Source: Leptodontidium sp. MPI-SDFR-AT-0119
Lineage: Eukaryota; Ascomycota; Leotiomycetes; Helotiales; Leptodontidiaceae
Assembly: GCA_020726505.1 (NCBI GenBank)
Contig: JAHLEZ010000004.1
Location: 3,410,001-3,474,000 of the forward strand
DNA: 64,000 nucleotides
Reading direction: 5' to 3'
Translations under genes and position numbers: made by a program
Notes under the pieces: generated by a model
Seen by the model: the letters and a program-made list of their open reading frames with translations, nothing else
Database searches by the model: none
What the model was told of the DNA's origin: nothing
Shown: piece by piece, positions 31,015 to 39,720 of the stretch
How positions within the stretch are numbered: the stretch's first letter is position 1
Layout: each line of letters begins with the position of its first letter

Positions 31015-31920
31015 TGTTACTTAAGAATCCGTGGGATGACTATAGCTATATTCGACATCTTGGCTAGACCACATTAACCTTGCGCAAAGTATCGTCCTTT
31101 TAGCTTGCCGATATTCGAGAGGTTTCTCCTTTTAAAGTTTTAGGGGACCCGCTAATCTTTCCTTAGATTAAGTATCTAAACATCGCAGCTATCGAAGAGA
31201 TTTATTATTATGATAATAGGATTTTTCTTATTATAAAACATCTTAACGTCTCTTTCGCTTAGTTAGAATTCTAGAAATATAAACTAGAAGAGCGAGAGAT
31301 AACTACAATACTTACCGAAGTACTAGTTACCCTCACTCACGAACGACGTAATAGTTAATAGTAGCAGGTTCTAAAAGGCGTGGCTTATGTCTCTTCACTT
31401 AGGCTTTCTTACAGAGACCTCTCGTAAGAAAACATCTAGTTGTCTCTTAATAGAGATATTAAACTTAGTTAGTTCATCCCACATATAACACACAACTTGT
31501 ACTTATCTATTTGTCACAGTCCTAGATCCTTGAGAGCTCAAGTATAATGGACTATATAAGAGCCCTAAAGTCTCACAGGTTCTATTAGATTTCCTAATTT
31601 TGGCTAAAATTATAAAAGAAATAATACTTTCTTGCTATCACCTCACCCTAAATAATGAGAAATAGTCTAGGGACGCGATTGATTTTATCTCATGTACTCT
31701 AGAAGGGTCGTTTAAGAGTTTAATAAATGTAAGGAGCAACTAGATGGTGTATTGCGAATATTAGCTAATTAAACTAGCATTACTTCCTCAAGCAAGTTGT
31801 ATCCCTAAGAAGGCTGATTCCACGCATCCGTTTCGCCTACGAAGCCGAGCGTAGGTCTTGGAATTCTAATAGCGAAAAGGAGCAAGTTGTTGACTTTGAT
31901 TTTATTACGGCGGCTTAAAG
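31015..31920 (+). pseudogene. Protein-kinase-like domain gene relic
   Basis: One plus-strand frame with only TAA/TAG interruptions gives a kinase-like C-lobe. IKYLNIAAIEEIYYYDNRIF and LIIKHLNVSFA come first, then LEEREITTILTEVLVTLTHE, then SYRDLS(stop)ENI(stop)LSLNRDIKLS. That last block has the spacing of a catalytic loop (YRDLxxxNI for HRDLxxxNI). After it come LLDFLILAKIIKEIIL and DAIDFISCTLEGSF, as in the helix preceding the kinase C-terminal segment. Fungal genomes carry expanded families of such divergent kinase-like proteins. A metal-binding DFG is not visible, so even the ancestor may have been a pseudokinase. It directly abuts the insertion site of the LINE. Confidence 0.5.
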
Positions 31921-32361
31921 ATAAGATTTTCCTAAATATTATACTTGAAATTCATAATAATAGACAAATATTATAGTATATTACGCGGCTAGTTCCTCGA
32001 CTTTTATGACTTTAGGTACTCTTAGGCCCTATGTCGTCCCGCCACGTTAGGCAAGGTGTGCCTAATTCTAGAACACCCTTCTAACTCATTCCTTCACAGG
32101 CGGTGGAGGGGAACTAAAGAAAACGTGAAAAGACTAAAAAGGAACTCTTTGACCGTAAACTTTAGAGAGGGGAGAAGAGTATAACGAGTATTCGCAGCGA
32201 AGTATTAAGTGCGATACTATTTCGGATTAGTATTAACGCCGAGCAAGAAATATAAATTAATTGTATTAAATGCAGAGGAACTCTTTCTATTAAGTCTTAT
32301 AAAGAGATGCTATTTATTATAACCGTCGCTACTGTATGATTTGCTTTACATTCTCTCCTCC
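31921..32361. other. AT-rich interval left of the LINE
   Basis: Decayed AT-rich sequence with no gene recognised. It ends at 32354-32361 with TCTCCTCC, one copy of the LINE target-site duplication. Confidence 0.5.
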
Positions 32362-32423
32362 TTATTATTATTATTATTATTCCATTTTCGTCCTGTATGA
32401 GAGCTCAGGGAGCACGTAGGACG

Positions 32424-32444
32424 TCCACCAGCTAGGCTGGTGGA
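32424..32444. other. 3'-UTR stem-loop of the LINE
   Basis: TCCACCAGC (32424-32432), loop TAG, GCTGGTGGA (32436-32444): a perfect 9-bp stem with a 3-nt loop, about 40 nt from the TAA tail. Stringent-type LINEs use a 3' stem-loop as the reverse-transcriptase recognition site, so this is a plausible counterpart. Confidence 0.7.
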
Positions 32445-32606
32445 GTTTCTAGGTTGTTATAATACACAGAAGTAGTATACAAGAGTGGTCTGGTCGTTGC
32501 TTTGCAGCATTGTATACTGATGAATGATGAGGGTCAGTCCCTTGTTGACAAAAGGAAAAAAGGTATTGTGCTAGCCCAACTGGTCTCTTCCCTTCGCTCC
32601 TTCCCC

Positions 32607-35600
32607 TCACTCCCCTTCGTCCTCATCGTCTGTGTCATCTCTTCTTCTTTGGAGAGACCATTTTCTGGTGCAAATCTTAGTGGTTTGGAGGAATTGTAGT
32701 GTTGCGTCGATACCCACTTTGGAGTGGAGGAGGAGGGGGACGGTTAGCTCCATATCGAGGGCTGCTTTGAGTGTTTGGCGAGCTTGTGAGAGCTCTGGGC
32801 ATGTGAGTAACAGGTGATGTGTAGTCTCTTTCTGCCCACAACGGCATCGGTCGTTGGTCACATGTCCAAGCTGTTTGAGGTAGGATTTGAGGTACCCATG
32901 GCCGAGTTTGAGTTGAAAGAATGCGCTAGCTGTCTCTCTTGGGGTACCGACAGGCGTTCGGATCTTTGATGAGATACTCCAGGGGAAGTATTTTCTGTAC
33001 GAGTATGTGTTGTTGTGTTGTTTGGGTCTTGAACTAGCGAGATACTCTCTCCATTCGTCGCCGATCTTTTCTTTTATTCTTAGGCCTAGCATAGCAAAGC
33101 TGAGTTGGTTTGTTTGAGGGCTTTTGAAAGAAGCGCTTTTAGCAAGTAGGTCGGCTTCTTCGTTCCCTTGGATGTCCTCATGCCCTGGGACCCAATGGAT
33201 TGTAATTTTTGCTCCTTTTTGGGTGATGATTCGAGCAGCATTGATGGCCCGGATTTGGCATGCTTGTCCGGGGTTATCAGAGGGGGTTTTGAGTCTCCAG
33301 ATGCCTGCTTGGTTGTCAGAGTACACGTGGTAGTGTATTCTAGGTTTGGCTTTTTGGCTGGCGTATTCAATAGCTAGAGTGACTCCTTCAAGTTCTCCGT
33401 TGTAGACGAGTTGATTCTTGCCAAGGTTGGCGAGCTTTCGGTGGTACACATTGTTTGAGGGTGGCGAATAGACTGCAAGGCCGACTCCGATACCTGTGCT
33501 CTTTTCCATAGATGATGCGTCCGTATATATGAATATACTGTTGTTTGGGTTGGTCTTAATAATCTTAAGGTGTTGAATTGTCTCGTCCTCTTTCGACAGG
33601 GGGCTGATCTCTACATCATAGAAAGTATCGAGGTTCCAAGGTGCGAAGTGAAAGTGAGAGATCTTTTCTACGTTGACTCCCTCGTAGAGTTCAGCTATAG
33701 AATCGAAGATTCGACTCAGTTGGAGTGGTTGTTTTGACTTATCTCGGGGAGCAGTTTCCGTCGGGTTGTGTATGTTGTTGATAGCATTGTTGGTTGGATG
33801 TGTTGGATCGAGTTTAGTGAGCCTGAAGGCATATCTTCTGAGAGTAGCGTTAAGTCTGACTGTTGGTGGTTGGAGTGCACTTTCTACTTCCATGGGGAGG
33901 ATTGGTGCTGTTTTGAATACTCCAAGGATCTTGCGCAACGCAAGGTTTTGGAGCTTTTGAAGTTGGTTTATGAGGTGCTTTTGTCCCTTCCACCAAAGCT
34001 CAGCTCCATAGTCAGCGATACTGATCACACATGCAGTGTAAATTTGACGGAGGGCGAAAGGGGTGAGGCCGTTTCCTATGGAGGCAAGTCGAGCTAGGCG
34101 GTAGAAGGCTCGTTTGGCACTGTTTACTTTAGTCGCGACGTGCTCTTTGAATGAGAGGCCGTAGTCGAATTGGATTCCTAGCCATTTGACTGATTTGGAT
34201 GGCGTGACTTCTTTGCCGTCGGGGAGAGTTAAGTGCTCGTTTTTGTGACTCTTTGTCCAGTGGATGAGATCCGTCTTGGAAAGATCGAATTTGATTTGGC
34301 ATTCTCCTGCGTGTAGATACAGCTCTTGAATCTGCTTTTGGAGGACCTTGATATTGGTTTTGATATTTGGTGAGGCAGTTGTGAGAGTGACGTCGTCGAC
34401 GTACGAGATCCATGTGACTTTCGTGGATTTGAAGAGATCTCTGATATATATCAGGAAGAGGATTGGTGAGATGGGGCTGCCTTGGGGGACTCCAGACATA
34501 ATGCTTGACGCGTTTTGTATTTCTCCGTCGAACGCGAGGCCAAGTTGACGAGAATCGAGGAACGAGGATACCCATGCAATTAGAGAGGTTGGGAGGAGGA
34601 GTATCTGGAAGATGAATAGGAGACGATATTTGGCCACATGGTCGTACGCCCCTTTCACGTCAAGGAAGCACGTCGTAGTCTTCCATCTGCGTTTCTTGTA
34701 CCGCTCAACAGTGTCGTTGAGTATTAGAGCTGCGTCGATAGCTGATTTCTTGAGTCTCCCTCCGATCTGGGAGTTGTGAAGTAGGTTTGTTGTTTCTGCG
34801 AGGAACCCAAGGCGTCTAGCCATGATTCTTTCGGAAATCTTGCCTAGGCAGTTCAAGAGGGTGATGATTCTGTATGCTTTCGGTATGGAGTAGTCAGGCT
34901 TGTTTGGTTTCGGTAAGATTGCTCCAGTAGCTATTTTCCAGCATTTTGGGTGGTGCCCTAGGTCTATGAAGATAGAGTATATTCGGAAAAAGAGGTCGGG
35001 GAGAGCTTGGAATGCTTTGGTGATTATTTCCTGGTTGATGCCGTCTGGGCCAGGAGATTTGGCTTTGATTTTGTTAGAGCATACGTTGTAGAGCTCTTGT
35101 CTCGTAAGTTTTGGCCATTCCCATCTGTTGAGGTCGGGCTGGTAGTCGTCCCAGTTAGGCTTTTCAGCAACTGGAGGGGATGGGAAGAGAGTGCTTCGGA
35201 AAGCTTCGCATTTTCCTTCAAAGGTTGATTGAGGAATGTTTTGGAGGTTCTTGATCAGTGGGATGCGCGAGACGAGGTTGTTTTTGGTGTATTTCATTGC
35301 TCTGAAGATACTTTTGGAGTCTTCCTTTTGGAGGAATTGGTTCCAATGACCTCTTTTGGCGGCTGTGATTGCTTGGAGGTATGTTTTGTTGGCTTCGCAG
35401 TATCTGGCGATTGAGTCTCTGTCCTCTGGCGTGGTATTCCTCCGGAGATTGGTCTTTGAGTGTCGGAGTTCACTCAATTCGGGGGTCCACCATGCTTTGG
35501 CTTTAGCATTAGGTTTGACTTTTGGAATAGACGCATCAGCTGCATCGTTGATTGCTTTCGTGAATGCGTTTGCTATCCTTTCAAGGAGATTGATCAGAGT

Positions 35601-36518
35601 TTGGTTGGTCTCTTCGAGAATAGCCTTGGAGTTCTCTGCTGTAACGAGGTCGGGACCGAAAGTTGGGTTGGACAGGACGCGTGATGTTGCAGCATTGGCT
35701 TTGAGAGTCTTTTCAAATAGCTCCCAGTCGGCGAGATTAGTGTTATATCTTGTCTGTGTCGTTGGGTTAACGACGTCATCGTTGGCGATAGCTTTGAGGT
35801 GTAGTTGGAGGCTGTAGTGGTCGGAGCATATGTCGGGGTTAACATTGAAATACTCGCACGTGTTTGAGACTGATGGTGAGGTAAACGCAAGGTCTATCGT
35901 TGATTCTGATATACCGCCGTTCCTGGGGCGGCTCCATGTGACGATTCCAGGGGTATTTTGCAGGTTGAAGTCGAATTTTTCAGTCCATTGGGCAAGCTCT
36001 TCGTCAGCTTGTGAAATACTCACAGCGTGAGGTTCCCACGTGGGGTGGTGTGCGTTGAAGTCTCCGATTATGATCGAGTTTGAGTGTGGGATAAGGTTGA
36101 TGAGGTGTCGTTGGAAGGTATTAGTGTTTCCGCCCTCGAGACTGAGTTGATTGTAAAGGTTGATGAGTTGAATGGTAGTTTGGCCGTCTGATACAGAGAG
36201 GATTTGAATGTCTGTATCGAGTGGTGATTCTTGTGAGAGGTTGACGTTGAGCTCGCATGATTTGGATACGTATGTGAGCGTGCGTGGACGAAGGTTAGTA
36301 GGATGATTAGGGGGGATTTGCATAAAGCTGTGGTGGGATGTAGAGGTAAAGTTGGTGAAATCGTCTCTTGGGGGGTTGGAGTTCTTTCCAAACCACCATG
36401 GTTCTTGGACGATGATTATATCAAATTGCTGTTCAACTCCTTGTTGGAGAAAGTCTTCGGTAACTTCTTGAGATGCATTTGCGTTAATGGAGAGGATTTT
36501 GAGAGGTTTTCCTAACAT
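32607..36518 (-). CDS. LINE ORF2: AP-like endonuclease, reverse transcriptase, RNase H, zinc knuckle
   Basis: About 1303 residues from the ATG at 36518. Domains in order: EEP endonuclease (residues ~5-240) with IIIGDFNAHHPTW near 150 and SDHYSLQL near 231; reverse transcriptase (~460-760) with GPDGINQEII, the LLNCLGKISERIM segment, FLDVKGAYDHV, SGVPQGSPISPILF and the catalytic YVDDVTL near 707; RNase H (~990-1120) with YTDASS near 996, a GELEGVTLA Glu, SDNQAG, and HWVPGHEDIQGNEEADLLAK near 1108; and a C-terminal CRCGQKETTHHLLLTC near 1222. All catalytic residues I can check are present. The ATG overlaps the ORF1 stop in ATGTTAG, suggesting termination-reinitiation; an upstream in-frame ATG at 36536 is the alternative. 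The protein performs target-primed reverse transcription. Confidence 0.92.
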   Translation of the reverse strand: MLGKPLKILSINANASQEVTEDFLQQGVEQQFDIIIVQEPWWFGKNSNPPRDDFTNFTSTSHHSFMQIPPNHPTNLRPRTLTYVSKSCELNVNLSQESPLDTDIQILSVSDGQTTIQLINLYNQLSLEGGNTNTFQRHLINLIPHSNSIIIGDFNAHHPTWEPHAVSISQADEELAQWTEKFDFNLQNTPGIVTWSRPRNGGISESTIDLAFTSPSVSNTCEYFNVNPDICSDHYSLQLHLKAIANDDVVNPTTQTRYNTNLADWELFEKTLKANAATSRVLSNPTFGPDLVTAENSKAILEETNQTLINLLERIANAFTKAINDAADASIPKVKPNAKAKAWWTPELSELRHSKTNLRRNTTPEDRDSIARYCEANKTYLQAITAAKRGHWNQFLQKEDSKSIFRAMKYTKNNLVSRIPLIKNLQNIPQSTFEGKCEAFRSTLFPSPPVAEKPNWDDYQPDLNRWEWPKLTRQELYNVCSNKIKAKSPGPDGINQEIITKAFQALPDLFFRIYSIFIDLGHHPKCWKIATGAILPKPNKPDYSIPKAYRIITLLNCLGKISERIMARRLGFLAETTNLLHNSQIGGRLKKSAIDAALILNDTVERYKKRRWKTTTCFLDVKGAYDHVAKYRLLFIFQILLLPTSLIAWVSSFLDSRQLGLAFDGEIQNASSIMSGVPQGSPISPILFLIYIRDLFKSTKVTWISYVDDVTLTTASPNIKTNIKVLQKQIQELYLHAGECQIKFDLSKTDLIHWTKSHKNEHLTLPDGKEVTPSKSVKWLGIQFDYGLSFKEHVATKVNSAKRAFYRLARLASIGNGLTPFALRQIYTACVISIADYGAELWWKGQKHLINQLQKLQNLALRKILGVFKTAPILPMEVESALQPPTVRLNATLRRYAFRLTKLDPTHPTNNAINNIHNPTETAPRDKSKQPLQLSRIFDSIAELYEGVNVEKISHFHFAPWNLDTFYDVEISPLSKEDETIQHLKIIKTNPNNSIFIYTDASSMEKSTGIGVGLAVYSPPSNNVYHRKLANLGKNQLVYNGELEGVTLAIEYASQKAKPRIHYHVYSDNQAGIWRLKTPSDNPGQACQIRAINAARIITQKGAKITIHWVPGHEDIQGNEEADLLAKSASFKSPQTNQLSFAMLGLRIKEKIGDEWREYLASSRPKQHNNTYSYRKYFPWSISSKIRTPVGTPRETASAFFQLKLGHGYLKSYLKQLGHVTNDRCRCGQKETTHHLLLTCPELSQARQTLKAALDMELTVPLLLHSKVGIDATLQFLQTTKICTRKWSLQRRRDDTDDEDEGE

Positions 36519-38041
36519 ATAGGTCGGACTATACATTCTTTAGTGTATGCTATGTGGGGTTCATTGCAGTTGCAACATTTGTATATAGTGTGCTCGCAGG
36601 GGCTACCTATGATATTGCAAGTTGGGCATGTATGCTCTCGGGTATGGTGTTTAGCAGCGCAAAAAGCGCAGTTTGGCTCTGTTTTAGGGCATCTTTGCTG
36701 GAGATGGCCGAATCCAAGGCATCTAGTACATTGAGTGGAGGGGAGCACATGACGGAGCTTTTCAACTCTAACACTTACTCCGCCAATGTTGAGTCGGTTG
36801 CGAATAGCTCTGGTTTGTTCCTCTTCTGTGGCGAAGGCGATTATCATTGAGGCGGCTTTTTGAGGTCCCAACCTTTTGCTTTCTGACGTGAGCCAGTAGG
36901 GGGTGCCTACGATGTTAAGGTTAAGTGATTTATTGAAGGTGTTAATCTCGTCACGTATCATTTGAGGCATTTCGGGGGTGTCAAGCTGTAGAGTCACTCC
37001 GTGAACTGCAACTTTGAAGAATGAGATATCTTTCTTTGCTTCCTTGAATTGGATGAATTTGGCGAGTATGTCGCTTTGTTGAATGAGGTATTCAGCTGAG
37101 TATTCGGCTGTGGTTGTGAGGATTAGGTTTTGTGCAATTGACTTGGTGATTGTCGCTAGAACTGGTGTAATAGCGTGGCGTTGTTTGCTGAGTTCTTCGT
37201 TGATTTTGGATCGCAGTTCCAGTGGGTTGATGTCGGTGAAGCTGGTGAGCGTGTGTTTAATTAGTATAACCGTATGATCTCGTTTGAGCTGCTTTTTCGC
37301 CTTGAGTTGTTGCTGGCGGTTGGGTTTTGGGTCTAGTATTGTAACTCTCTTGCCGTGTTGGGACGTATTAAATTGAGCGCTGAAGAGTGGTCTGGGTAAG
37401 GATTCGGTAGGGGCGCCTTCGTCGGACGAGTCAGAACTGGAGGGAGTGAAAGATGTATTGATGGCTTCTCTAGGGAAGTGTCTAGAGGCTTTGGCAATGA
37501 TTTGTTCCATATGGTTCGCCGCGTTGACAATCATATTGCTTGCTTTGGTGATAGGAAATCCACTATTGATTTGTTCCATGGTGGCGAGTACTTGGATGAA
37601 GCTGTTTCGGTACTCAGGTTCTTGCACCTTCGAGACTATCAGAGCTAGGTCGTTCATAATACGGTCTGAGAGACCCCTGATTGTAGTTGGTTCTCCGTGA
37701 CGGAGGAATTTGGCAGTTGGGAGTTCCATGGGGGCCTCTGAGGGGCGTTTAGACTTCCGAATTGGGGATCGGTGAGGTCTGGCAGAATGAGTTGAAGTGG
37801 AAAAGCTTGGCTGGGAGCCTCCATTTGTGAAGGATGGGATGTTTAGGAAGCCAGGAGAGTTGCTTTGGTTGAGGTTTAGTTGGGAACCTCTAATTGTATT
37901 GTTGATAGGGCTGGACGGTGCGTGTCCACCGGCGGGGTGGTGGTTGTTGAGACGGGGGGTGTTTGGTGTACTGTGGGCAGACGAGCCTAAAATGACTGGC
38001 CCTGAAGGGAGGTCTAGGTTGTCTATATTCATTGCGGACAT
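36512..38041 (-). CDS. LINE ORF1: nucleic-acid-binding gag-like protein with zinc knuckles
   Basis: A 509-residue protein of the fungal LINE ORF1 type. The first ~180 residues are Ser/Pro/Asn-rich and probably disordered (SAHSTPNTPRLNNHHPAGGH). The middle contains the conserved NLNIVGTPYWLTSESKRLG and SMIIAFATEEEQTRAIRNRL segments. The C-terminus has cysteine knuckles CTRCLGFGHLQQRC, CAFCAAKHHTREHTC and a C-rich stretch ending in CNCNEPHIAYTKEC. The family binds LINE RNA and chaperones target-primed reverse transcription. The stop TAG (36512-36514) overlaps the ORF2 ATG. No RIP-type stop is present. The start at 38041 is chosen because it is the first ATG after the structured 5' leader; Met4 is possible. 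Confidence 0.9.
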   Translation of the reverse strand: MSAMNIDNLDLPSGPVILGSSAHSTPNTPRLNNHHPAGGHAPSSPINNTIRGSQLNLNQSNSPGFLNIPSFTNGGSQPSFSTSTHSARPHRSPIRKSKRPSEAPMELPTAKFLRHGEPTTIRGLSDRIMNDLALIVSKVQEPEYRNSFIQVLATMEQINSGFPITKASNMIVNAANHMEQIIAKASRHFPREAINTSFTPSSSDSSDEGAPTESLPRPLFSAQFNTSQHGKRVTILDPKPNRQQQLKAKKQLKRDHTVILIKHTLTSFTDINPLELRSKINEELSKQRHAITPVLATITKSIAQNLILTTTAEYSAEYLIQQSDILAKFIQFKEAKKDISFFKVAVHGVTLQLDTPEMPQMIRDEINTFNKSLNLNIVGTPYWLTSESKRLGPQKAASMIIAFATEEEQTRAIRNRLNIGGVSVRVEKLRHVLPSTQCTRCLGFGHLQQRCPKTEPNCAFCAAKHHTREHTCPTCNIIGSPCEHTIYKCCNCNEPHIAYTKECIVRPIC

Positions 38042-38178
38042 GTTGGAAAGATCTTAATATGGGTAGAGGAAGGTATTTCGTGTGATTATTATGGTTTAGA
38101 GGCGTTGCGGGGTGAAGGGTTGTAGGATGTGGTGTTTTTAGTGATTTTACCGATTTTTGGCGACGACGTGAATCAACA

Positions 38179-38201
38179 ACCAGTTGTCGTAGACAACTGG
38201 T
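38179..38201. other. 5'-UTR hairpin of the LINE
   Basis: ACCAGTTGTC (38179-38188), loop GTA, GACAACTGGT (38192-38201): a perfect 10-bp stem. A second palindromic stretch, TTCGAAGAAATTTCTTC near 38262-38278, lies just 5' of it in the transcript. The leader is therefore strongly structured. Confidence 0.75.
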
Positions 38202-38302
38202 GGAAGCTTGAAAAAGCTCGAAGAGCTGTGGTGAGACGAATGGATTAGCCAGATATGGGCGTATTCGAAGAAATTTCTTCTTCGAAAAGTTGTTCCGTGT
38301 CG

Positions 38303-39677
38303 TCTCCTCCTTATTACTTGGTATGCTCACCGCATCGAACAAATAGAGTGGAATTGATTTCTCATTGATGGTCTACTAAGTAGTATCTTTTACTTGGGAA
38401 CGAGGTGCCCAAACCGTCTTATTAGACCGGAACATGTTGCTCCACCTCGAAGTGACGCGGTAGAAGATTCGTCGGCATAGGGTACGCGAAATCCTGGATG
38501 ATACGGATTAGTTATATACGGGTTCGATGCCAGTTCAACTTACAATTTCTGCCTTTACTAGCCACTAAGTTTCGTTATCGATTGAACGGTATGAGGTGAC
38601 TCGGCCCCGCCGACGAATGAATAGAGCTACCTCAAACCTAGGAAGTTGGCCTAATTCGTGGGCTTTCTTAACTACTGTGTCTTTCCTCCCCGAAGCCCCT
38701 TTATACGGATTCCTTCTCTTTGCCATCGTGATGTAACACAGGATATACTCTGTAAGGAAATGGGATGCCTCACAACGTTTTATATATGGACTAAGTTGAA
38801 AAGATTATCTCTTAGCCCTTTAATACGTGATAGTATTATTGCTTTATTATTAAATTCCAAAGACGTTACCTTCTCGTTACTCGATTGTTGTTAGCTAGTG
38901 GTGGTGATACTATTAGAAAATTGACCCCCTATAGAAACAAGGGTAATTTACTACCAATAACCCACAAATTCTACGAGTCAGTGGCGAACAACTATTTGCT
39001 TCCCTAACTCCTTAAATAGAAGACTAAGCTTGTCACTAAAAGTATTTTATTAACCTATCCGTGACCTGCCTGATGACTACAACTTGAGGGTGTTTCCGCA
39101 TTAATATGATCACACCGGGATAAATAAGGATAGCATTAATCTAACGCAGAGTACTTCGGCATTAACTTTAGTACGCTTGATTCTGGAGGAAATAGGGGTG
39201 TTGTTCGATGGGAAAGATTTATATGAAGCTGCGCAGGTGGTGATTTAGAATGATGACTTGAAGAAAGATCTCGAGAGGGAAGGAAACTGAGGTGATAGCG
39301 TATTAGAGCTACGGAGAAACACACAAGCAGCTCCTCCACGATAATCTCACTTTCGCATTCGACAACAGGCTGAGCCAGACATCGATATTCACCGCCTTAG
39401 CGACCCCGAGTTCTTAGAGAACCCTGAGATTCCAATTATATAGCGCGTTAGGGATGACGGAATAGTGATTAGAGTGCTTGAGCTGTCTCAAAAGCAGCGT
39501 AGTGAGTACCGAGTAGTGTCTGACTCAGAATAAATATGTATGCTCAGCACCACCAACGACGCCGCCATTACTCCTTAAAACCCTGCAAATTTAGCCCTAC
39601 ACCATTGAATTGCTTCCATGAACACGGTGTGACGACATCAAGAAGAACTGAAACGAAAGCTTTGTTGCTGTGGATTT
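38303..39677. other. Decayed interval right of the LINE
   Basis: Starts with the second target-site copy (38303-38310). The sequence is AT-rich with stops in all frames. Pieces such as HRLSDPEFLENPEIPII (about 39390-39440, plus) look protein-like, but I recognise no family. The last ~150 bp (39536-39677) may be the end of a gypsy-type pol gene, given the hairpin and polypurine tract that follow. Confidence 0.35.
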
Positions 39678-39720
39678 GGTGCGAGGACGCACCTCAAGTC
39701 TTTGAAGGGGGGGACGACAT
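39678..39720 (+). mobile_element. 3' end of a gypsy-like LTR retrotransposon: hairpin plus polypurine tract
   Basis: A perfect hairpin (GGTGCG, loop AGGA, CGCACC, 39678-39693) is followed by AGTCTTTGAAGGGGGGGACG, a polypurine tract of the type that primes plus-strand synthesis next to the 3' LTR. It encodes VFEGGDD, like the C-terminal end of chromovirus pol frames. The adjoining LTR is not readable as a complete unit. The same arrangement with different hairpin bases recurs at 42802-42839. Confidence 0.55.

Larger units (their letters stand above)
32362..38302 (-). mobile_element. Complete Tad1-like LINE (non-LTR retrotransposon), apparently intact
   Basis: Minus-strand element of about 5.94 kb. 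It has a 5' UTR of about 260 bp (38042-38302) with strong hairpins, ORF1 (36512-38041), overlapping ORF2 (32607-36518), and a 3' UTR of about 245 bp with a 9-bp stem-loop, ending in a (TAA)n tail (32362-32381 on the plus strand reads TTA repeats). It is flanked by TCTCCTCC on both sides (32354-32361 and 38303-38310); the match extends to TCTCCTCCTTATTA if tail-like bases are counted. Both ORFs are free of nonsense codons while the DNA on both sides is RIP-ravaged. I infer a recent insertion into already mutated DNA. The domain set (EEP endonuclease, RT, RNase H, CCHC) fits the Tad1/I-like fungal LINEs. Confidence 0.9.

Noticed and set aside
32607..38057. Numerous plus-strand open frames across the LINE (for example 35356-35817, 33768-34097)
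   Set aside because: They are antisense shadows of the two LINE ORFs and show no motif.
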